From NCBI RefSeq assembly GCF_002209555.1, contig NZ_NJIF01000001.1, positions 744,001 through 808,000 of the forward strand: a DNA stretch of 64,000 nt, given 5' to 3'. The notes below the pieces were generated by a model. It ran no database searches, had not been told where the DNA came from, and worked only from the letters and a program-made list of their open reading frames with translations. Source of the DNA: Achromobacter insolitus. Its GTDB lineage: Bacteria > Pseudomonadota > Gammaproteobacteria > Burkholderiales > Burkholderiaceae_B. Positions 45,466 through 53,787 of the stretch are shown here, in pieces. Position numbers and translations under genes: made by a program. Each line of letters starts with the position of its first letter. Positions within the stretch are counted from its first letter, which is position 1.

Positions 45466-45671
45466 GAATTCACAAGCATCCTGGGGAAGACCCCATGGCC
45501 GCCTGGCATATGGCTGTCATACTCGCGCGCCATACTGGCGTTCGGAAATCCGGAACCCGCAGGCGGGAACGCCCCGGATATCCATATGAAAGGTATTTCG
45601 TTGGCCGCCGCTCCTGGCCGACTTACGATGCCTGGCATCGACTGGGCCTGGCGCCCGCAGGAATGCTCCAC

Positions 45672-45851
45672 ATGCAACGTTTGATATCCCCGATCCTTAC
45701 CCGCCGTCCCGTGCTGCTGGCCGGCCCGCTCAGCGCGCGCCGCTACGACGCCGTGGCTTCCCTGAACGCCCACCGCGAAGCGCGCATGCTGCGCGAATCC
45801 GCCCAGCGCATCCTGGCCGTTTCCGCCCGCTACATGCTGCCGGGCGCCTGA
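45672..45851 (+). CDS. Small hypothetical protein
   Basis: 59 aa. The visible text MQRLISPILTRRPVLLAGPL followed by SLNAHREARMLRESAQRILA is basic, predicted helical and not assigned to a family. The frame is open back to 45447, but the upstream text (Arg- and Trp-rich, with repeated GRR) is less protein-like, so ATG 45672 is preferred; it is preceded by CAGGAAT. The reading frame could be spurious. The 45466-45671 stretch before it holds nothing else that I recognise. Confidence 0.35.
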   Translation: MQRLISPILTRRPVLLAGPLSARRYDAVASLNAHREARMLRESAQRILAVSARYMLPGA

Positions 45852-46006
45852 GTCCGGTTTTTCCCTGCCGCGCGCAAGGGTGCGGCACGCGTTCCCCGAT
45901 GCGCGCAACGCCCGCCACCTCCTCTTCATGCCGCCCTTCCCGCCGCCACCTGCGGTAGGATTGCCGATTCCGCCCGCAACCGGGCCAGGCAGAACAGGAG
46001 TCATGC

Positions 46007-47215
46007 ATGCAAAAGGTGGTCATTGTCGGCGGCGGCCACGCGGCGGCGCAATTGTGCGCCAGCCTGATCGAAGGCGGCTTTCCCGGCAGCCTCACGCTGG
46101 TGTGCGAGGAAGCCTCGCTGCCCTACCACCGGCCGCCGCTCTCCAAGACTTTCATCAAGGATCCGGAAGCCCCGATCCAATTGCTGCGCCCAGAGACCGC
46201 CTACGCCAACGCTGGCGTGCAGGTCCTGCTGGCGGATCCCGCCGTCGGCATAGACCGCGATGCGCGCCGCCTGACGCTGGCCTCGGGCAAGCAACTGGAC
46301 TACGACGCCCTGGTACTCGCTACGGGCACCCGCGCGCGGCGCCTGCCCGACGTGCCTGACGATCTGCAGAACCTGATCTACCTGCGCAACGCCGACGATG
46401 CCGCGCGCCTGCGCGCCGCGATCGCCGATGCGCCTTCGGTCACCGTCGTGGGAGGCGGTTTCATCGGCCTGGAAATTGCCGCCACGGCCGGCGCCCTGGG
46501 CCGGCCGGTCACCGTCTTCGAATCCGCGCCCCGGCTGCTGGCCCGTTCCGTGTCGCCCGAGGCCTCGGAACATGTCGCCCGCGTGCTGCATGAGTCCGGC
46601 GTCGATCTGCGCCTGTCCTCGGACCTGCAACATATCCGGACGGAGAACGGCCGCGTGCGCAGCATCGTGGTCAATGACGCAGAGCACCCGGTCGACCTGC
46701 TGGTCGCCGGCATCGGCGCCGTACCCGAAATCACGCTGGCGCAGGCCGCCGGCCTGGACTGCCTGAACGGCATCGTGGTCGACGCCCTGATGCAGACCTC
46801 GGCGCCCGGCATCTACGCCATAGGCGACTGCACCTCTTTTCCGTATGCGCGCTGGGGCAAGACCCTGCGGCTGGAGTCGGTCCAGAACGCCAATGATCAG
46901 GCCCGCACGCTGGCCGGCGTCCTGCTCGGCACAAAAACGCCCTATCACGCCCTGCCCTGGTTCTGGTCCGACCAAGGCGCCTTGCGTCTGCAGATCGCCG
47001 GCCTGGCTCCGCCGGACACCGAACGCTTGCTGCGCCCGGGCGCCAAGCCAGGCAGTTTCTCGATCCTGCATTTCGCTGACGGCCACCTCGTCTGCGTCGA
47101 ATCCATCAACGCTCCGATGGACCATCTGGCGGCGCGCAAACTCCTGGAACTGGGGCTGAATCCGCCCCGGGAAGCGCTGGCCGACCCGGCCGTGCCGCTC
47201 AAGAGCCACTATTGA
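46007..47215 (+). CDS. FAD-dependent ferredoxin/rubredoxin reductase-like oxidoreductase
   Basis: 402 aa, BphA4/putidaredoxin-reductase-like. The FAD loop VIVGGGHAAAQL is at residues 4-15, PYHRPPLSKTF near 39-49 is family specific, the NAD(P) loop VVGGGFIGLEIAA is near 147, and the second FAD motif GIYAIGDCTSFP near 267. It passes electrons from NAD(P)H to a ferredoxin-type carrier, but no ferredoxin or oxygenase is nearby. Start ATG 46007 follows ACAGGAG; an out-of-frame ATG lies four bases before. Confidence 0.9.
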   Translation: MQKVVIVGGGHAAAQLCASLIEGGFPGSLTLVCEEASLPYHRPPLSKTFIKDPEAPIQLLRPETAYANAGVQVLLADPAVGIDRDARRLTLASGKQLDYDALVLATGTRARRLPDVPDDLQNLIYLRNADDAARLRAAIADAPSVTVVGGGFIGLEIAATAGALGRPVTVFESAPRLLARSVSPEASEHVARVLHESGVDLRLSSDLQHIRTENGRVRSIVVNDAEHPVDLLVAGIGAVPEITLAQAAGLDCLNGIVVDALMQTSAPGIYAIGDCTSFPYARWGKTLRLESVQNANDQARTLAGVLLGTKTPYHALPWFWSDQGALRLQIAGLAPPDTERLLRPGAKPGSFSILHFADGHLVCVESINAPMDHLAARKLLELGLNPPREALADPAVPLKSHY

Positions 47216-47220
47216 AACGG

Positions 47221-47240
47221 GCAGCGGGCGCGCCCGCTGC
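47221..47240. other. 20-bp perfect palindrome between convergent genes
   Basis: GCAGCGGGCGCGCCCGCTGC is a perfect inverted repeat five bases after the reductase stop and before the end of the convergent grpB-like gene at 47249. It has no T-tract. A termination or mRNA-end role is possible. Confidence 0.4.
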
Positions 47241-47248
47241 GGCGCGCC

Positions 47249-47860
47249 TCAGATGAACCCAGCCGCGCGGAACATGCGTTCGTAGATCTGGCGCAAGACG
47301 GCCTCTTTGCGCTTGTTGTATTCCATGACCTGCATCACGCCGCTGGCGGCGTCGTGCTTGGCCTGGGCATACAGATCGCGGTCCGCTTCATGCTCTCGCA
47401 GCCAGTCCCGGAACATTCGGTGACGGATATTCTCCGGGCAATCGGGGCCGAATACATGCAAGTTCACGCGCGGCGACGCCAATTGCAGCAGGCGGTGCTG
47501 ATGCCAGGATGGCTCCCGCAAGACCAGCACGTAACCGATGGCCTCCAGCGCCGGCACATACGCGTCCTCGCGCACGGGATCGGCCACGGCCAGATCGATG
47601 TCTATTACCGGCTTGGCGGGCAGGCCGGGGACCGCGGTCGAACCCATATGCTCGACCGCGAGCGCGGCCGTTCCCAATGCCTGGCGCACCTGTGCTTCCA
47701 GCCGGCCATAACAGACGGGCCACGCCGGGTCATAGGCTACGACCATGACCGGCTCCGGCGCAGGTCTGCCGCGAACCCAGGGGTCTTCGTCCGGGTCCGC
47801 GTCGTAGTGCCGCATGATTTCTTCAGGCGTGGGCGCGCGCCGGTTTCCTGCCTGGTTCAA
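47249..47860 (-). CDS. GrpB-family nucleotidyltransferase-like protein
   Basis: 203 aa, nucleotidyltransferase-fold GrpB (UPF0157) family. AVEHMGSTAVPGLPAKPVID and IDLAV contain the GS-x-D type strand motif of the fold; VNLHVFGPDCPENIRHRMFR is a conserved GrpB block. Function is unknown. I place the start at a TTG (47860-47858) whose last two bases overlap the upstream lipoprotein's TGA, because TPEEIMRHYDADPDEDPWVR is conserved in relatives and would be truncated by the first ATG (47815). Confidence 0.8.
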   Translation of the reverse strand: MNQAGNRRAPTPEEIMRHYDADPDEDPWVRGRPAPEPVMVVAYDPAWPVCYGRLEAQVRQALGTAALAVEHMGSTAVPGLPAKPVIDIDLAVADPVREDAYVPALEAIGYVLVLREPSWHQHRLLQLASPRVNLHVFGPDCPENIRHRMFRDWLREHEADRDLYAQAKHDAASGVMQVMEYNKRKEAVLRQIYERMFRAAGFI

Positions 47861-48126
47861 TTGCCGAAAGCGCGGCGCAGGCGCTCCAGTTCGGCCATGT
47901 TCAGGCGCTTGGCTTCCGCTTCGGCGTAGTTCCGTTCCCCCGACTCGTAAGCGCCCTTGTAGATGCACTTGCTGCGGCTCGCACACTCGCCGCCAGCGCG
48001 GGCGGTGGACGAATACGACTTGGCTGCCCCCTTATCCGGAGTCTTGGAACCGCTCGAAGAACAGCCCGCCATCAGCGCAGCCGCAAAAATCGCCACACCC
48101 CAGCGGCTCAACGTTTGAATGGACAT
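47857..48126 (-). CDS. Small lipoprotein
   Basis: 89 aa. Lipobox LMAGC (Cys22) after a hydrophobic stretch marks it as a lipoprotein; mature part is Ser/Lys-rich, with two cysteines in GGECASRSKCIYKGAY near residue 45-60, and a charged helix NYAEAEAKRLNMAELERLRR. The family is not recognised. A CTACAG-AAAAG-CTGTAG hairpin (48136-48152) lies just upstream of its start, and may affect its leader. Its stop overlaps the start of the grpB-like gene. Confidence 0.75.
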   Translation of the reverse strand: MSIQTLSRWGVAIFAAALMAGCSSSGSKTPDKGAAKSYSSTARAGGECASRSKCIYKGAYESGERNYAEAEAKRLNMAELERLRRAFGN

Positions 48127-48229
48127 TTCCTGGCCCTACAGAAAAGCTGTAGCCGCTTTTATAGCAGGCTCTCGAAGCCAGGGCTCACGTGGCGATTGAT
48201 TCAAAACGTTGCCGCGCGGCGGGCGAGCC

Positions 48230-49405
48230 CTAAACCATCAGATACTCCGTCAGTTTCTCCAGCATGGCGTCGCAGGCGTGCAGCTGCGTGAGCTCGACGT
48301 ATTCGTCGGCCTTGTGCGCCACTTCGATGCTGCCGGGTCCGCAGATCAGCACCGAGGTCTGCGCCCACAGTTGTTGGAACAGCCCGCCTTCGGTACCGAA
48401 GGCCGCCTTGGTGAGCGGCGTTTCCGGCGGTAGCCACGAGGCCAGCAGCGCCACGGCCGCCGAGTCGTCGGCCGTGGCCAGGCCAGGGTAGCTGTTGACC
48501 ACTTCGACCCGGGGCGGCTCCGCTTCCTGCCGGGCGCCCGCAGCGCGCATCTTCGCCTTGGTCAACGCCAGCACCCGCTCCAGGATCTGATTCGGATCAT
48601 CCTGCGCGACGTTGCGGATCTCGAAATTGACTTCGCATTCCGCAGGCACGATGTTCAGCGCCGTGCCGCCCTTGATGGTGCCGGCATGCACCGTGGTGTA
48701 CGGCACGTCATAGCCGGCCTCGCGCGGCCCGTGTTCGGCGAGGTCGCGCTGTACGTCGCGCAGCGCGCCAATCAGATCGCTGGCCGTATGGATGGCATTG
48801 ACGAAATGCGGCGCCAGCCCGGAATGGCCCGCCTGGCCGCAACATATGGCCCGGTAGGCCGCCTTGCCCTTGTTGCCGGTGCCTATCTTCATCAACGTGG
48901 GCTCGCCCACCACGCACAGCAGGGGCGCCGGCTCCACGTTTTCCAGCGCGCGCAGCAGATGGCGCACGCCGACGCAGCCGATTTCCTCATCGAACGAGAG
49001 CGCCAGATGCAGAGGGCGCGCCAGCGGCAGGCGGGCCGCGCGGATCATGGCCATCACGGCGCATGCGACGAAGCCCTTCATGTCGGCACTGCCCCGCCCA
49101 TAGATGCGGCCGTCTCGCTCGGTCGCCTCGAAGGGCGGCGTGGTCCAGGGCTGCCCCGCCACGGGCACCACGTCGGTGTGGCCCGAGAGCAGGATGCCGG
49201 GCACATCCGAGGGACCGACAGAGGCATACAGATTGCTGCGCCTGGCGTCCTGCGGATCCGCCACCAGCGTGGACGGGATTCCCGCCCGCGACAGCAATTC
49301 CCGTATCCGTTCTATGAGTTCGATATTGGGCGTCAGCGTGACGGATTGAAACGCGAGCAATTCGCGTAATAGGTCTGGACTGTTGTCCGGGGAAGGCTTG
49401 TTCAT
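48230..49405 (-). CDS. argE: Acetylornithine deacetylase-like M20 metallopeptidase
   Basis: 391 aa, M20 family. SGHTDVVPVAGQPWTTPPFE near residue 75 and GRGSADMKGFVA near 100 are the two metal-site motifs, and the catalytic base region is SFDEEIGCVGV near 130. AGHSGLAPHFVNAI lies in the dimerisation domain. It resembles ArgE, which removes the acetyl group of N-acetylornithine, but its position with amino-acid uptake and RidA-like genes suggests a catabolic paralogue acting on N-acyl amino acids. ATG 49405 is preferred over an open extension. The symbol is by family resemblance only. Confidence 0.8.
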   Translation of the reverse strand: MNKPSPDNSPDLLRELLAFQSVTLTPNIELIERIRELLSRAGIPSTLVADPQDARRSNLYASVGPSDVPGILLSGHTDVVPVAGQPWTTPPFEATERDGRIYGRGSADMKGFVACAVMAMIRAARLPLARPLHLALSFDEEIGCVGVRHLLRALENVEPAPLLCVVGEPTLMKIGTGNKGKAAYRAICCGQAGHSGLAPHFVNAIHTASDLIGALRDVQRDLAEHGPREAGYDVPYTTVHAGTIKGGTALNIVPAECEVNFEIRNVAQDDPNQILERVLALTKAKMRAAGARQEAEPPRVEVVNSYPGLATADDSAAVALLASWLPPETPLTKAAFGTEGGLFQQLWAQTSVLICGPGSIEVAHKADEYVELTQLHACDAMLEKLTEYLMV

Positions 49406-49446
49406 GGCATGGGACCTGCGGAAGACGGACGGCGTGCGCCGCCCAT

Positions 49447-50412
49447 TCATTTGCTTTCGGGAGGCACGTAGGGATCGAAGAAACTGCCTTCGCTCATGCC
49501 CGGAATGTACTGATCCGAGATATAGGCGCGGCAACGCTGCATGAACACTTCGGTCAGGCGCGACGGCTTCATCGGTTTGTAGGTGGTGAGGCCGAGCAGC
49601 ATGGGTCGGTGTTCGCCCACCAGGCGCAGCCGCACCAGCCGCTTGCCATCCAGCGCCTGGGTGGACTTGGGCCGCACATTGAACAAGGCGTAGCCGATGC
49701 CGTTGGCCACCATGGATCGCACCACTTCCTCCGAACGCGAGCGCGCCACGATATTCGGCTCCAGGCCGAATTTCGCGAACAAGGACATGAAGTAATCGCG
49801 GCTCAGGGGCAGGTCCAGCAGCACCATGGGCAAACGCGCCAGCTCTTCCAGCGTTACCGCGATCTGCTGCGACAGCGGATGCAGTTCGCTGACCACCACA
49901 TGAGGCGGCAGGCGCGCCAGCGCCTCGAACGATATCTCGTCGCCCAGCCTCAAGTCGTAACTGAGGGCAACGTCGATCTCCAGCGTATGCAGCTTGTCGA
50001 TCAGCAACTGCTGGTCACCTTCGACCATGTGCAGCTCGACCTTTTCGAATGCGCGCGAAAACCCGAATATCACCTCGGGCGCGATCATGGCCGTGAGCGA
50101 CTGGAAGCAGCCCACGCGCAAGGTGCCCTGGATGGTGTTGCTGGAGACGGATGCGATCTTGTAGAGGCGCGACGCGCGCTCGAGCAGATCTTCGCATTCG
50201 CTCATGACCTGCTGGCCCAGCACCGTCAGGGCAAGGCCCTTGGACGGATGCCGCACGAATAGCTGCACGTCCAGCTCGGTTTCGACATGCGCGATGGCAG
50301 CCGAGATCGACGGCGCCGAAATGTGGATCTGGCTGGATGCCGCGGCGATACTGCCATGCTTGGCCGTGGCGACGAAGTACTCCATCTGGCGCAGCGAAAT
50401 GCGATTGAGCAT
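49447..50412 (-). CDS. LysR-type transcriptional regulator
   Basis: 321 aa. The HTH is near residues 1-65 (ISLRQMEYFVATAKHGSIAA, ISAPSISAAIAHVETELDVQ), followed by a LysR effector domain. ATG 50412 is clear; the long open frame before it is not protein-like. It lies between the ArgE-like gene (41-base gap) and the DUF1028 gene, in the same direction. It probably controls this group and perhaps the divergent plus-strand operon starting at 52069. The effector is unknown. Confidence 0.88.
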   Translation of the reverse strand: MLNRISLRQMEYFVATAKHGSIAAASSQIHISAPSISAAIAHVETELDVQLFVRHPSKGLALTVLGQQVMSECEDLLERASRLYKIASVSSNTIQGTLRVGCFQSLTAMIAPEVIFGFSRAFEKVELHMVEGDQQLLIDKLHTLEIDVALSYDLRLGDEISFEALARLPPHVVVSELHPLSQQIAVTLEELARLPMVLLDLPLSRDYFMSLFAKFGLEPNIVARSRSEEVVRSMVANGIGYALFNVRPKSTQALDGKRLVRLRLVGEHRPMLLGLTTYKPMKPSRLTEVFMQRCRAYISDQYIPGMSEGSFFDPYVPPESK

Positions 50413-50581
50413 AGTCCGAAGTGAGAAAACTGGAGCAGGCTGGAGGGAGGCGGCGGTCCGCTGTGCGGGCCGCCGGCGCGGCCCGGCGCCAGCGTCCACC
50501 GCACCGAGCAAAAGTGTATCCACTATGCCCTGACAGCGGGGCATGGCGCTCCTCGGGTTTTCTCGCACTCGCCGCAAGCGC

Positions 50582-51253
50582 TCACGGATTGCCCGGCACG
50601 CCAAAGGTCGGCGCGGCGCGCGGATCCCTGGCGCGAGTGATGTAGGCCTGGATCTGCGGTTCGTAAACCTTCCAGGCCTCATAGAGCCGCTCGACCGGCC
50701 CCTCCTCGACCCAGTCCATGCGCAGATCGACGATAGGCCAATCCAGGTCCGCCACCACCAGCAGTCCCGCCGAATGCACGGGCCCTTCCTCCCCGCCAGC
50801 CGCCTGGCCCGCCAGCATGGCCTGCATCAGGCGTTCGGCCAATGAACCTGACGCCTGCTCGAAGGCCGCCAGCATGGCTGCGGGCACATCCAGCGACGCC
50901 AGCATATTGCCGGCGCAGGCGGCGTTTTCACCCCGCGCGTCGGCCAGCCGGCCCAGCGCGTTCGAACCGGTGTAGATGGCCGGCGCCTGCGTGGCGTCGA
51001 TGGCCATCAGCTGCCGGTAGCTGATGAAAGGACGTTCCGCCAGGGCCTGCAGCGCGCTCTGCGGCGTGCTGCCCTCGCCCATGGCGTCCAGGATGAGGGT
51101 CCCCAGGGCCGGGTCGGTAATGTTCTGGCTGACCGCCGCGCCCACGCCCGAACGCGCGCGGATGCAACGCGCCGCGACCGCGGGCGAGGAGGACGAGACG
51201 GCCGCGCCGAATTGGCCAGTGGCCGGGCAGCGGGCAATGATGGAGAAAGTCAT
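50582..51253 (-). CDS. DUF1028 (Ntn-hydrolase-like) protein
   Basis: 223 aa, DUF1028. TFSIIARCPATGQFGAAVSS at the N-terminus and GVGAAVSQNITDPALGTLIL nearby are the hallmarks. The fold is thought to be Ntn-hydrolase-like, with the N-terminal Thr2/Ser4 region as candidate nucleophile; most members are uncharacterised. ATG 51253 follows GCAGGAGG and lies 20 bases after the RidA-like stop, so the two are coupled. Neighbours suggest a role in amide or N-acyl amino-acid breakdown. Confidence 0.85.
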   Translation of the reverse strand: MTFSIIARCPATGQFGAAVSSSSPAVAARCIRARSGVGAAVSQNITDPALGTLILDAMGEGSTPQSALQALAERPFISYRQLMAIDATQAPAIYTGSNALGRLADARGENAACAGNMLASLDVPAAMLAAFEQASGSLAERLMQAMLAGQAAGGEEGPVHSAGLLVVADLDWPIVDLRMDWVEEGPVERLYEAWKVYEPQIQAYITRARDPRAAPTFGVPGNP

Positions 51254-51273
51254 GACCAGGGCCTCCTGCGGCG

Positions 51274-51687
51274 TCAATCCGGAATTACGGCAGTCGCGTC
51301 GATCTCCACCAGCCATTCGGGACGGGCCAGCGCGGACACCACGATGCCGGTGGACACCGGGAATACGCCCTTGAGCCATTTGCCGACCACGCGATAGACC
51401 TGCTCGCGGTAGCGCGGATCGATGATGTAGATGGTGATCTTGCAAATATCCTGCAACTCGCCGCCGGCCTCTTTGAGCAGCATGTCGATGTTCTTCATCG
51501 CCTGCTCCGCCTGGCCCGCCGCGTCGCCTATGCAGACGCTCTCCGACGTGTCCAGGTTCTGGCCGATCTGCCCGCGCAAAAAGACGGTGCTGCCGCGTGC
51601 AATGACGGCCTGGCACAGATCGTTGTCGAGGTTCTGTTCAGGGTAGGTCGCCTTGGTATTGAAGGTGCGTATGCGCTTGTGCTTCAT
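51274..51687 (-). CDS. RidA-like protein lacking the catalytic arginine
   Basis: 137 aa, YjgF/RidA family. STVFLRGQIGQNLDTSE near residue 33 and KNIDMLLKEAGG are typical. The position that carries the catalytic Arg in active RidA proteins (P-x-R-T/S) reads VFPVSTGIVVSAL, with Ser instead, so imine hydrolysis by the usual mechanism is unlikely. ATG 51687 (MKHKRIRTFN) is favoured; an ATG five codons upstream is equally possible. It is the first gene of the minus-strand group with DUF1028, LysR and the ArgE-like protein. Confidence 0.85.
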   Translation of the reverse strand: MKHKRIRTFNTKATYPEQNLDNDLCQAVIARGSTVFLRGQIGQNLDTSESVCIGDAAGQAEQAMKNIDMLLKEAGGELQDICKITIYIIDPRYREQVYRVVGKWLKGVFPVSTGIVVSALARPEWLVEIDATAVIPD

Positions 51688-51702
51688 GGCTCGTATCTGC
51701 AT

Positions 51703-52068
51703 TAGGGTTTATCCGGAGACCCTGCACCCGCCTGGCTGGCGGCATCGCAAGGCCGTGAGCTGCCCACTGATGGTCGGCCCAAGCGACACCGCAGCCTATT
51801 TGTTTTTTCCGGCGTCCCGTCTCGGAAATCCTGACGCGGGCGGCACCCTGCGCGATGTGCCTCGGTCCTGCTTCGCCGGCGTCGCCGGGCCATCAGGAAA
51901 ATCTATCCATGCCAACGGAAAAGGCGACTTGGTGCCTCGGATCGCCTCTCGCATCATTGGTTTTCGCTGGCATGGCCGGTGCGGCGGGCGCGGCAATGCC
52001 CGCCCCCGGATCGACGGCCGACGCCATCTGATGCAATCCGCAGCAACCTCACCTTACAAGGGATCCGG
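51703..52068. other. 366-bp divergent promoter region
   Basis: This gap separates the minus-strand RidA/DUF1028 group from the plus-strand racemase-like operon and must hold both promoters. I see no gene. GCGGGC (51984-51989) and GCCCGC (51998-52003) can form a hairpin near its right part, and GTGCCTCGG occurs twice (near 51859 and 51931). No clear LysR box could be picked out. Confidence 0.4.
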
Positions 52069-52866
52069 ATGAACACCGCCTCAACGCCCGCGCAAGCCGC
52101 CTATCCCCGATTCCGCTATGACGGCTCGGGCGATCTGGCCCGCATCGGGTTGATCTACATCGCTTCCAGCGTCGTCATGGAAGAAGAAATGTGGGCCATG
52201 TCCGCTCCAGGGGTTTCCACCCATACGGCGCGCATCAAGCTGCCCAAGGTCACCGTGCAAGGCATCGAAGAGATGATGAACGCGCCGGAACTCGAACAGG
52301 CCGCCCGGCTGGCCGGCGCCGCTCCCATCGACGTGCTGCTGTTCGGCGGCACCAGCGCCTCGTTCCTGCATGGAACCGCCTACGATCAGGCGCTCATCCA
52401 GAAGCTGCGGCAATGGGTGCCGGGGCCTCAGATCACCACCGCCTCCACCGCGACGCTCGCTGCGTTGAAGAAAGTCCAGGCGGGCAAGGTTGCGCTGGCC
52501 ACCCCCTATCTTCCGGAGATCCATGAGCGCGCCATCCGCTTCCTGCAGGAAAACGGCCATGAAGTGGTCAAGAGCGCCTGCCTCGGCATCTCGGACGATC
52601 ACGCGCTGGCCGAGGTCTCGCTGGAGAAGGTCTACGACCACGTGCTCTCGGTCGACCACACCGATGCGACGGCCATCTTCGTCTCGTGCACGAACTTCCG
52701 CACCGTCGGCGCCATCGAGGCGCTGGAACAGAAACTCGGCAAGCCGGTGATCTCGGCCATCCAGGCCTCGTTCTGGCATTGCCTGGATCTCACCGGCGCA
52801 GCGGGCGCCAAGCCCGGCTACGGCTCGCTGTTCGACGGCAACCTGAGCAAGGCCGCAGCGATGTAG
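52069..52866 (+). CDS. Asp/Glu racemase-superfamily protein, arylmalonate decarboxylase-like
   Basis: 265 aa. The N-terminal active-site loop reads VLLFGGTSASFLHG near residues 85-98, where racemases and maleate isomerases have a Cys; here the position is Gly. The C-terminal loop FVSCTNFRTVGA near residue 205 retains its Cys. A single Cys with an oxyanion-hole-like GTS loop is the arrangement of arylmalonate decarboxylase, so decarboxylation or a related carbanion reaction is as likely as racemisation. It starts the operon with the amino-acid and polyamine-type importers; ATG 52069 follows AAGGGATCCGG. Confidence 0.85.
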   Translation: MNTASTPAQAAYPRFRYDGSGDLARIGLIYIASSVVMEEEMWAMSAPGVSTHTARIKLPKVTVQGIEEMMNAPELEQAARLAGAAPIDVLLFGGTSASFLHGTAYDQALIQKLRQWVPGPQITTASTATLAALKKVQAGKVALATPYLPEIHERAIRFLQENGHEVVKSACLGISDDHALAEVSLEKVYDHVLSVDHTDATAIFVSCTNFRTVGAIEALEQKLGKPVISAIQASFWHCLDLTGAAGAKPGYGSLFDGNLSKAAAM

Positions 52867-52911
52867 ACCATTCAACGAAGTGCATGACCAATAAATAAGC
52901 AAGGGGAAATA

Positions 52912-53703
52912 ATGCATCTACACCAAACCATCACGGCGCTGACACTCGCAGGTGCCTCCCTGTTCGCTGTAACGTCCGCCCAGGCCGAGAAGCTGGTGCT
53001 GGGCAACGAAGGCAGCTATCCGCCCTTCAGCATGGTCGACCCTTCAGGCCGCCTGACCGGCTTTGAACCCGATCTGGCGCGCGAGATGTGCAAGCGGATG
53101 AAGGTCGATTGCGAAATCGTCGTCATGGACTTCAAGGCGCTGATCCCGGCACTGCTGCAGAAGAAACTGGACGCCGTGGTCAGCCAGACCAAGCCGTTGC
53201 CCGAGCGCAAGGAAAAAGTGCTGTTCGGCCGCCCGGTCCTGTTCAATCCGGACTCCTATGTGGTGCCCGAGGCCAAGAACTACACCTTCACGCCCGAGGG
53301 CCTGAAGGGCGTGCGCATCGGCCTGCAACGCGGCTCGGCCCAAGCCAAGTACGTGGGTGAGACATTCGGCAACGCGGTGCAGATCGTGTTCTATGACAAC
53401 CCGGACCAGATCCGGCTCGATCTGGCCAACGGCCGGCTGGACATGAGCCTGGGTCCCAAGATCAGCTGGACCAACGAGTTCCTGTCCAAGCCCCAGGGCA
53501 AGAACTGGAAATTCGCTGGCGGCGATCTGTGGACCGGCGGCGGCGAAGCCGGTTCGAGCTGGATCGCCCGCAAGGACAGTGGCGACCTGCTCAACCGCAT
53601 GAACGCCACGCTGGAAACCATCATCAAGGACTGCACCTTCACCAAGCTGCGCAAGCCCTACATGGAAGTGGAGCTCCTGCCAGAGGAAAAGGCCTGCCGC
53701 TAG
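52912..53703 (+). CDS. Polar amino-acid ABC transporter, periplasmic binding protein (family 3)
   Basis: 263 aa. Signal peptide about residues 1-25 (ending SAQA); the mature protein begins LVLGNEGSYPPFSMVDPSGR, the family 3 start for basic and polar amino acids. PEGLKGVRIGLQRGS near residue 128 is the second block. Similar to lysine/arginine/ornithine- and opine-type binding proteins, so a basic amino acid is the best guess. AAGGGGAAA precedes the ATG. It is followed, after a hairpin, by two permeases and an ATPase. Confidence 0.9.
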   Translation: MHLHQTITALTLAGASLFAVTSAQAEKLVLGNEGSYPPFSMVDPSGRLTGFEPDLAREMCKRMKVDCEIVVMDFKALIPALLQKKLDAVVSQTKPLPERKEKVLFGRPVLFNPDSYVVPEAKNYTFTPEGLKGVRIGLQRGSAQAKYVGETFGNAVQIVFYDNPDQIRLDLANGRLDMSLGPKISWTNEFLSKPQGKNWKFAGGDLWTGGGEAGSSWIARKDSGDLLNRMNATLETIIKDCTFTKLRKPYMEVELLPEEKACR

Positions 53704-53718
53704 CAGGATCCGCTCGCG

Positions 53719-53757
53719 CCGCCCGGGTCCCTGGCACGAGCTCGCCGGGTCGGGCGG
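53719..53757 (+). other. Hairpin between binding-protein and permease genes
   Basis: CCGCCCG (53719-53725) and CGGGCGG (53751-53757) are complementary across a 25-base loop shortly after the amino-acid binding-protein stop. There is no T-tract. Confidence 0.45.
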
Positions 53758-53787
53758 AACTCTCCACACGCTTGCCAGGAATACCTC

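Noticed and set aside
45447..45671. N-terminal part of a 134-aa protein
   Set aside because: The first 75 codons read as basic low-complexity text over the likely promoter with the TetR palindrome; only the last 59 codons look plausible.
48230..49405. Arginine biosynthesis locus based on ArgE
   Set aside because: No other arg gene is near, and its partners are RidA-like, DUF1028 and a LysR regulator. A catabolic N-acyl-amino-acid deacylase is at least as likely.
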